This document shows positions 1 to 4,426 of a stretch of 6,318 nt of DNA, one piece after another. A program made the position numbers and the translations under genes. The number at the start of each line of letters is the position of its first letter. Within the stretch, counting starts at the first letter, position 1. A model generated the notes under the pieces. It ran no database searches and was not told the DNA's origin. It saw only the letters and a list, made by a program, of their open reading frames with translations. The stretch covers positions 1 to 6,318 of the forward strand of contig CAILUB010000207.1 of NCBI GenBank assembly GCA_903837305.1, in the 5' to 3' direction. The stretch is from an uncultured Cytophagaceae bacterium. GTDB lineage: Bacteria; Bacteroidota; Bacteroidia; Cytophagales; Spirosomataceae.

Positions 1-78
1 GTGACGATTCTTGCGAAGACGCTTCTTTCTTTTGTGAGTAGAGATTTTGTGACGTTTTCTTTTTTTACCGCAAGGCAT
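1..78 (-). CDS. AURKAIP1/COX24-domain small basic protein, 3' end cut by window edge
   Basis: Reading leftward from an ATG at 78-76, the frame stays open to the window edge and gives 26 residues that begin MPCGKKRKRHK and continue to KRLRKNRH. Fourteen of the 26 residues are Lys or Arg and three more are His. I recognise this as the very short (about 30-40 residue), strongly basic Bacteroidota protein annotated as AURKAIP1/COX24 domain-containing. It resembles the basic C-terminal tail of the mitochondrial small-subunit ribosomal protein mS38. By family resemblance it is probably an rRNA-binding ribosome component; that role is inference. The start is supported by the conserved MPxGKKRKRHK opening. 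No Shine-Dalgarno sequence and no TAnnTTTG box are visible in the 48 nt before it, so it is probably co-transcribed with the TPR gene upstream. The stop codon lies outside the window, probably within a few codons. Confidence 0.85.
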   Translation of the reverse strand, partial: MPCGKKRKRHKISTHKRKKRLRKNRH

Positions 79-126
79 AATGTTAAGAATTAATGTGTAA
101 ATACTATACGAAGTTGACTTTCAACC

Positions 127-972
127 TCAATGATCCTGCATTTCTGCAAGCAACTCTTTCGCGGCTTTCTGCTCCTGTGCATCCTTAGATTGCTCTAAAA
201 CACGCTTCAAGACTTTCTGAGCCTCTTCTTTTTTATCTAACTGGGCTAAACAAAAACCGAGATTTAACGCGGCTTTATGGTTATTAGGCTCCAGCTTCAA
301 TATCTGGGTGAATCGTTCCTGGCCTTTGCCAAACTGATTCGATTTAATCGATAATATCCCTAAATTAAACAGCGCTGGCACAAACGTGGGCTCTTGTTCA
401 ATCACTTCGCGAAGCAGCGTAATGCCCTTCATCGGAGTGGGTGTATCTACGTAAGTCATCGCCATGTTCGACTTTACCAGCAAGTTGTTCGGATCGATGG
501 CCAAAGCCTTCGTAAAGTACAATCTCGCATTCTCGCCCATTTTACTACCTTTCTGTGCGTTCAAAGCATACGTTTGTGCTTCAAAAAACAGCTGACCGGC
601 ACGCAAAACGTTCGTCAAACTGGGATGCTGATCCGCATAATTCGCTGCAAAAACGGCAGCAGAATCATAATGACTCGCATTCATAAAAGCTCGCATCAGA
701 TTCTCTAAGGCTTTCACCTGAGAGGCGTCTGTCTTTGCAGCTGCAAAAGCCGATTTCAATCCAGAAATCTCTTTCAGCTGTGCTGGAGTTAAAGGAGCAG
801 CATGCTCTTCCTTCTCTGCGACTTTTTCCGTCTTTTCGCTACCCGCATCTCGGTTAGCGCCCCCCGTAGGAGTATTTTGTGTCTTTCCCGCCACATTACC
901 CTTCGGTAATTGAAACAATAGGGCGGTTATCCCTAGGCCTACCAGAAGAATGATCAAAAGGTTTTTTTTCAT
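127..972 (-). CDS. Membrane-anchored tetratricopeptide repeat protein
   Basis: A 281-residue protein. Residues 2-3 are Lys-Lys, followed by a hydrophobic stretch at about 4-20 with no lipobox Cys and no clear signal-peptidase site, so an N-terminal membrane anchor with the rest in the periplasm is the likely topology. Residues about 25-66 form a polar, charged linker. A helical region follows (about 67-130), then at least three TPR units at about 164-197, 198-231 and 232-265, preceded by a degenerate one ending near 163 (YFTKALAIDPNN). The TPR signature spacing is clear in ALFNLGILSIKSNQFGKG…FTQILKLEPNN. The PMKGITLLREV segment resembles a TPR family I associate with HU-linked loci in Bacteroidota. 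TPRs are protein-binding scaffolds; the partner is unknown. The ATG at 972-970 follows an A-rich leader and an AAGGG about 10 nt upstream. It sits 28 nt after the HU gene, probably in the same operon. No enzymatic motif is visible. Confidence 0.88.
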   Translation of the reverse strand: MKKNLLIILLVGLGITALLFQLPKGNVAGKTQNTPTGGANRDAGSEKTEKVAEKEEHAAPLTPAQLKEISGLKSAFAAAKTDASQVKALENLMRAFMNASHYDSAAVFAANYADQHPSLTNVLRAGQLFFEAQTYALNAQKGSKMGENARLYFTKALAIDPNNLLVKSNMAMTYVDTPTPMKGITLLREVIEQEPTFVPALFNLGILSIKSNQFGKGQERFTQILKLEPNNHKAALNLGFCLAQLDKKEEAQKVLKRVLEQSKDAQEQKAAKELLAEMQDH

Positions 973-1000
973 TTTTCTAGACCCTTTTTAGCTCAAAAGC

Positions 1001-1294
1001 CTATTTAGTGGGGTCAGTACTCGTTTTTACTTGCTCTACAAACACTTTCGCTGGCTTAAAGCTAGGCACATAGTGTGCATCGATCGTAATCGCAGTATTC
1101 TTAGAAATATTGCGAGCGATCTTTTGCGCGCGTTTTTTGTTGATAAAGCTACCAAAACCACGAACATAAATATTCTCTTGGTTTGCTAGGTTATTTTTAA
1201 CTACTTCGAAAAATGACTCTAACGTTTCCGATACATCTTTCTTATCAATCCCTGTTTTGCTGGCAATCTCAGCAATTACATCTGCCTTAGTCAC
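1001..1294 (-). CDS. HU/IHF-family nucleoid DNA-binding protein
   Basis: A 97-residue protein, only slightly longer than typical HU (about 90), that aligns without gaps to E. coli HU through the arm. The N-terminal helical dimerisation part is residues 1-40 (MTKADVIAEIASKTGI…). The conserved GFGSF turn is at 46-50, the beta-arm covers about 53-75, and the C-terminal FKPAK…FVEQV helix ends the fold. It binds and bends DNA as a dimer and helps compact the nucleoid. The start codon is GTG (1294-1292): the family opening MTKADV begins there and an in-frame TAA lies only two codons upstream (1300-1298), so no longer start exists. At residue 63, where HU and IHF usually carry the DNA-intercalating Pro (RNP), this protein has Ile (RNIS). 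A short polar tail, TSTDPTK, follows the fold. It is transcribed divergently from mutY and is probably the first gene of a leftward operon with the TPR gene. Confidence 0.95.
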   Translation of the reverse strand: MTKADVIAEIASKTGIDKKDVSETLESFFEVVKNNLANQENIYVRGFGSFINKKRAQKIARNISKNTAITIDAHYVPSFKPAKVFVEQVKTSTDPTK

Positions 1295-1358
1295 GTTTTA
1301 TAAATTTATTAAATGATGATTCTTAGGTAATTACAATTTTCCTTCCGTAAAAGGGACA

Positions 1359-1366
1359 CAAAAGTA
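1359..1366 (-). promoter_or_regulatory. Putative -7 promoter box for the HU operon
   Basis: Read on the minus strand the bases are TACTTTTG, an exact match to the Bacteroidota -7 consensus TAnnTTTG. Nineteen nt further upstream lies TTAG (1389-1386), a one-mismatch version of the -33 TTTG element. The box implies a start near 1353 and an AT-rich leader of about 55-60 nt before the GTG start of the HU gene. This is a consensus match only; the start site is inferred. Confidence 0.6.
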
Positions 1367-1387
1367 ACGTTTTTCTCTCAATTCTCT

Positions 1388-1418
1388 AAAAAATCTTTAA
1401 AATTCAGGCTGATTTTTT
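1388..1418. repeat. A/T-tract inverted repeat in the divergent promoter region
   Basis: AAAAAATC (1388-1395) is the exact reverse complement of GATTTTTT (1411-1418), with 15 nt between. It lies just upstream of the mutY -7 box and spans the -33 region of both divergent promoters. The arms are nearly all A and T, so the repeat may simply reflect A/T tracts that act as an upstream promoter element or as a bend. No protein site can be named. Confidence 0.4.
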
Positions 1419-1421
1419 TTG

Positions 1422-1429
1422 TAAATTTG
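1422..1429 (+). promoter_or_regulatory. Putative -7 promoter box for mutY-ssb
   Basis: TAAATTTG is an exact match to the Bacteroidota TAnnTTTG box and follows a run of eight T and a G. No good -33 TTTG is seen at the expected distance; the closest is TTTA near 1396. With the usual distance, transcription would start around 1434-1437, only a few nt before the ATG of mutY at 1439. The same T6-G-TAAATTTG string recurs before gldE. Confidence 0.62.
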
Positions 1430-1438
1430 AATTCATCC

Positions 1439-2494
1439 ATGCAAAAAAGCTCCATTCATCCTTTTTCGGCCACAATTATGGCTTGGTATGCGGAACACCA
1501 ACGCGAGTTACCTTGGCGACAAACCAAGGATCCCTATGCGATTTGGCTTTCTGAAATCATTTTGCAACAAACCAGGGTGGCCCAGGGATTACCTTATTAT
1601 GAGCGATTACTCGCCGCTTTTCCTACCGTTCGGGATCTAGCAGAGGCGCCGGAGGCAACGCTACTTCGCTTGTGGCAGGGTTTAGGCTATTATTCTCGAG
1701 CGCGAAATTTGCAGAAGGCAGCTCAGATGGTCATGCGAGACTTCGAAGGCGTGTTTCCTCAAACCTATGACGAGATTATTCGATTACCTGGCGTAGGGCC
1801 TTACACAGCAGCGGCAATTGCTTCTTTTGCTTTTAAGGAGGCCAAAGCCGTAGTAGACGGTAATGTTTTTCGGGTGTTGTCTCGCGTGTTTGCCGTTGAA
1901 ACGGATATCGCGTCCTCTGCAGCGCGTGGAGTTTTTACCTCTTTAGCGCAATCACTGATCCCAGCTCAAGATCCTGCGGGATTTAATCAGGCAATTATGG
2001 AGTTTGGGGCTTTGCAATGCACGCCTGCTCCGGATTGTTCCATTTGTCCTTTGCGCGTTTCTTGCGCGGCTTTTTCTGAGAAGCGGGTTGCAGAATTGCC
2101 CATGAAGTCGAAAAAGACGAAGGTCAAAGAGATAGAAATGAATTACCTGGTCATCGAGCAAAATGGCCAGCTTTTAGTGCGAGAACGGACGGAAAAGGGT
2201 ATTTGGAAGGGATTATGGGAGTTTTATTTGATCGAAGATGCTTGCGATTGGTTGCCTTTTCAACGCCAAACCTTGAAATCCCCACCCGTTCATCTATTAA
2301 GTCACCGAAAAATCCATTGCGACGCTTGGCATGTTCAAGTTCCTGATAATTTTGCCCTGGCGATTCCCGAAGGATATCGCTGGATGAGCCCCTTAGAGTT
2401 TGAGAGCAAAGGAAAACCCGTTTTGCTTTTGAACCTAATAACTGATAATTTAGATTGTCCTATTTTACAAAACATTTCGCCCACGTACCTTTAG
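1439..2494 (+). CDS. mutY: A/G-specific adenine DNA glycosylase MutY
   Basis: MutY removes adenine mispaired with 8-oxoguanine in base-excision repair. From the ATG at 1439 the protein has 351 residues, a normal length. The glycosylase domain carries WLSEIILQQTRV with catalytic Glu39, the helix-hairpin-helix LPGVGPYTAAA (116-126; Tyr122 matches the active-site Tyr of Geobacillus MutY), and VVDGNVFRV with catalytic Asp140 and Asn142. Four Cys (194, 200, 203, 209) form the [4Fe-4S] site, spaced C-x5-C-x2-C-x5-C; the usual first gap is x6. The C-terminal NUDIX-like 8-oxoG recognition domain (about 232-340) has GIWKGLWEF and LSHRKIH, the latter equivalent to the FSH loop. An in-frame TTG at 1427 would add four residues, but it lies inside the predicted -7 box, so the ATG is preferred. 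ssb follows 48 nt downstream in the same direction. Confidence 0.96.
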   Translation: MQKSSIHPFSATIMAWYAEHQRELPWRQTKDPYAIWLSEIILQQTRVAQGLPYYERLLAAFPTVRDLAEAPEATLLRLWQGLGYYSRARNLQKAAQMVMRDFEGVFPQTYDEIIRLPGVGPYTAAAIASFAFKEAKAVVDGNVFRVLSRVFAVETDIASSAARGVFTSLAQSLIPAQDPAGFNQAIMEFGALQCTPAPDCSICPLRVSCAAFSEKRVAELPMKSKKTKVKEIEMNYLVIEQNGQLLVRERTEKGIWKGLWEFYLIEDACDWLPFQRQTLKSPPVHLLSHRKIHCDAWHVQVPDNFALAIPEGYRWMSPLEFESKGKPVLLLNLITDNLDCPILQNISPTYL

Positions 2495-2499
2495 GCAAT

Positions 2500-2513
2500 G
2501 CAAGGAGCCTTGC
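2500..2513 (+). other. Small hairpin in the mutY-ssb intercistronic gap
   Basis: GCAAGG AG CCTTGC forms a GC-rich stem of five to six pairs, starting six nt after the mutY stop. No T-run follows, so it is unlikely to be a full terminator. It could stabilise or mark processing of the mutY-ssb transcript, or be chance. Confidence 0.35.
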
Positions 2514-2542
2514 TGAGCTAACCCTTTAAACGACAAATCATT

Positions 2543-2998
2543 ATGGCTGGAGTAAACAAAGTTATTTTACTAGGAAATTTAGGTGCTGACCCGGAGGTTC
2601 GCGCCCTACCTAGCGGTGTAAAAGTGGCAAACATTAACATTGCGACCTCCGAGTCGTATACGGGAAAGGACGGACAAAGAGTCGATCAAACAGAATGGCA
2701 TCGCATAGAGCTTTGGGACAACCTAGCAAATATTGCGGAACAATACTTAAAGAAGGGAAACCAAGTCTACATCGAAGGAAAAATTCGCTCCGAAGAATGG
2801 CAAGATAAAAATGGCGCAACCGTTCGTGGTTATAAAGTACGTGCCACATCGATGAATTTAATTGGTGGGCGCAATGAAGGCTCGCCATCAGCTGCACCAG
2901 CCGCAGAAAGACCTAAGCCTGAACCCGTTTTAGCCGGCACTCCTAAATCAGATCCATTCCCTCCAATGATGGAAGAAGGAGACGATCTACCGTTTTAA
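2543..2998 (+). CDS. ssb: Single-stranded DNA-binding protein SSB
   Basis: A 151-residue SSB that coats single-stranded DNA as a tetramer and recruits replication and repair proteins. The OB fold covers residues 1 to about 107 and has the hallmark strings VNKVILLGNLGADPEVR (4-20), TEWHRIELW (50-58) and GNQVYIEGKIR (72-82). Aromatic DNA contacts can be matched to E. coli: Trp54 is Trp52 and Trp88 is Trp86, while Trp40 is Tyr39 and Phe60 is Trp58. A short Pro/Ala-rich linker (about 108-143) leads to the acidic tip EEGDDLPF, which carries the canonical DDLPF partner-binding end, so the gene is complete. The ATG is set by the MAGVNKVIL opening; A stands at -3 and no Shine-Dalgarno is evident. No TAnnTTTG box is seen in the 48-nt gap after mutY, so it is probably expressed from the mutY promoter. 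A strong hairpin follows eight nt after the stop. Confidence 0.97.
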   Translation: MAGVNKVILLGNLGADPEVRALPSGVKVANINIATSESYTGKDGQRVDQTEWHRIELWDNLANIAEQYLKKGNQVYIEGKIRSEEWQDKNGATVRGYKVRATSMNLIGGRNEGSPSAAPAAERPKPEPVLAGTPKSDPFPPMMEEGDDLPF

Positions 2999-3005
2999 AT
3001 TTTTC

Positions 3006-3049
3006 TTACAAAAAAGGGGATATCGCATTTCGTATTCCCTTTTTTGTAA
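3006..3049 (+). terminator. Rho-independent terminator after ssb
   Basis: A perfect 13-bp inverted repeat pairs TTACAAAAAAGGG (3006-3018) with CCCTTTTTTGTAA (3037-3049). Inside it the stem can extend through G·U, A-T, T-A and A-T pairs to a small loop near 3024-3031. The functional terminator would be the GGGGATA…TATTCCC stem followed by six T (3040-3045), with the matching A-run lengthening the stem. It starts eight nt after the ssb stop. Its right arm overlaps the gldE -7 box by three bases. Because both arms carry A/T tracts it could act in both directions. Folding energy was not computed. Confidence 0.8.
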
Positions 3050-3054
3050 ATTTG
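3047..3054 (+). promoter_or_regulatory. Putative -7 promoter box for gldE
   Basis: TAAATTTG exactly matches the Bacteroidota TAnnTTTG consensus. It lies 22 nt before the gldE ATG, implying a start near 3060 and a leader of about 15-18 nt. No clear -33 TTTG is visible; the expected position falls in the loop of the ssb terminator. The preceding TTTTTTG is identical to that before the mutY box. Confidence 0.6.
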
Positions 3055-3076
3055 TGCCGATCAGTTCACCCAAATT

Positions 3077-4426
3077 ATGGACCCAGACCCCTTACCCAAT
3101 CTGTTTTTACTCGCCTTGGAGCCTTCCATTAGTGTGAGTTCGATTGCGTTTATTTCCTTTATTTTAGTGGCTCTATTGTTTCTGTCCGCGGTTTTAGCCG
3201 GATCAGAGGTAGCCTTCTTTTCATTGAACGCAGACCAGCGTATTAGCCTTCGCGAGAGTGAGGTAAGCAGCGAGAAAACAGTCAGCCAATTGCTCGACAA
3301 ACCACAACAATTACTAGCTACTTTGTTGATTTCCATCAACTTTGTCAATATTATTTTCATTACGCTGGCGAATTATTTGACCTCGATGGTCCTGGGTCAG
3401 CAGTCGATGGAGACCTTGTTGGTGACCTTATTTTTGTTGTTTGGGGTGACTTTTATTATTACGTTTTTTGGGGAATTGATTCCCAAAGTTTGGGCGCAAC
3501 AGAATAACCTGAACTTCGCGCGCTATTCTGCGCCTCTAATAAGCTTTTTAAATTTCGTATTTTCTCCGCTTTCTAAGGCCCTACTGGGGATTTCGGGATT
3601 AATTGAGAAACGGGTGAAAAAGAAATCATATACACTTACATCGCAGGAATTAAATCAGGCGTTGGAAATTACGACGGATGAGAACACCAGTGATCGGGAG
3701 AAAGATATTTTACGTGGAATTCTGAATTTTGGTAATATCTCCGTGAAGTCTGTGATGCAGGCCAGAAGGGAGATCGTGGCGTTTGATACGAGCATGAATT
3801 TCCATGAATTGATGGACCTCATTAATAAAAACGGCTATTCAAGAGTGCCGGTATTTAATGAGACGATTGACAAAATTGAGGGTATTTTATACATCAAAGA
3901 TTTATTGAAACACATCGACCAGGACGAGAAATTCGACTGGCTGCCGCTTTTACACAGTCCTTTCTTTGTTCCAGAGAACAAGAAAATTGATGATTTATTA
4001 TACGATTTTCAAGAGAAAAGGGTGCACATGGCCATCATCGTCAATGAATACGGCGAGACCGAGGGTCTAGTGACGATGGAGGATATCATCGAGGAGATCG
4101 TGGGTGAGATTAATGATGAGTTCGATGAGGTGGAAGCCGATTACAAGAAAATAGCCGATAATATTTATGTGTTCGAGGCGAAGACTTCTTTGAACGATTT
4201 CTGCCGAGTGTTCGAGATTGAGGCAGCCTATTTCGAGAAAGCTAAGGGCGAAAGCGAAACGCTAGCAGGTTTGATTATCGAGCTTTTTGGGCGTATTCCA
4301 AGTGCTGGAGAGGAAATCGAGTTCGAAGACTTCACCTTCAAGGTTCAATCAGTCGATACGCGCCGCATTAAGAAAGTGCGGGTAACACAACGCGTTTCAG
4401 CTGATCAAGACGACTCCCAGAATTAG
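3077..4426 (+). CDS. gldE: GldE, gliding motility-associated CNNM/CBS/CorC membrane protein
   Basis: A 449-residue inner-membrane protein with the architecture of CorC/TlyC-type transporters. The N-terminal CNNM (DUF21) domain has hydrophobic segments at about 22-48, 82-106 and 113-131 and a likely fourth near 152-172. It carries the family motifs LAGSEVAFFSL (40-50) and GELIPK (132-137). A CBS pair follows at about 222-345, with YSRVPVF (254-260) and NEYGETEGLVTMEDIIEEIVGEI (323-345). The C-terminal CorC/HlyC domain covers about 360-438. CNNM/CorC relatives move or sense Mg2+ and other divalent cations; in Flavobacterium johnsoniae gldE is linked genetically to gliding motility (gldB suppression). 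The call gldE rather than generic corC rests on the mutY-ssb-gldE order. The ATG at 3077 fits the promoter box and precedes the first hydrophobic helix by a normal short lead. The stop overlaps the end of the convergent helicase gene by four nt. gldD, often next to gldE in Flavobacteriia, is not here. Confidence 0.92.
   Translation: MDPDPLPNLFLLALEPSISVSSIAFISFILVALLFLSAVLAGSEVAFFSLNADQRISLRESEVSSEKTVSQLLDKPQQLLATLLISINFVNIIFITLANYLTSMVLGQQSMETLLVTLFLLFGVTFIITFFGELIPKVWAQQNNLNFARYSAPLISFLNFVFSPLSKALLGISGLIEKRVKKKSYTLTSQELNQALEITTDENTSDREKDILRGILNFGNISVKSVMQARREIVAFDTSMNFHELMDLINKNGYSRVPVFNETIDKIEGILYIKDLLKHIDQDEKFDWLPLLHSPFFVPENKKIDDLLYDFQEKRVHMAIIVNEYGETEGLVTMEDIIEEIVGEINDEFDEVEADYKKIADNIYVFEAKTSLNDFCRVFEIEAAYFEKAKGESETLAGLIIELFGRIPSAGEEIEFEDFTFKVQSVDTRRIKKVRVTQRVSADQDDSQN

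Noticed and set aside
113..125. GTTGA-CTT-TCAAC hairpin between the TPR gene and the basic peptide gene
   Set aside because: The stem has only five pairs, a three-base loop and no T-run; too weak to call a terminator.
79..126. Separate promoter for the basic peptide gene
   Set aside because: No TAnnTTTG match on the minus strand; TATTTAC near 103-97 is too far from the consensus.
394..708. Plus-strand open frame opposite the TPR gene
   Set aside because: Low-quality composition and no family resemblance; the minus-strand TPR protein explains the region.
1427..1438. TTG codon as the mutY start, adding four residues
   Set aside because: It falls inside the TAAATTTG box and so would not be transcribed from that promoter; the ATG at 1439 gives a normal MutY N-terminus.
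3061..3360. Antisense open frame of 99 codons under the start of gldE
   Set aside because: It lies wholly opposite gldE and its leader, resembles no protein I know, and is explained by gldE codon composition.
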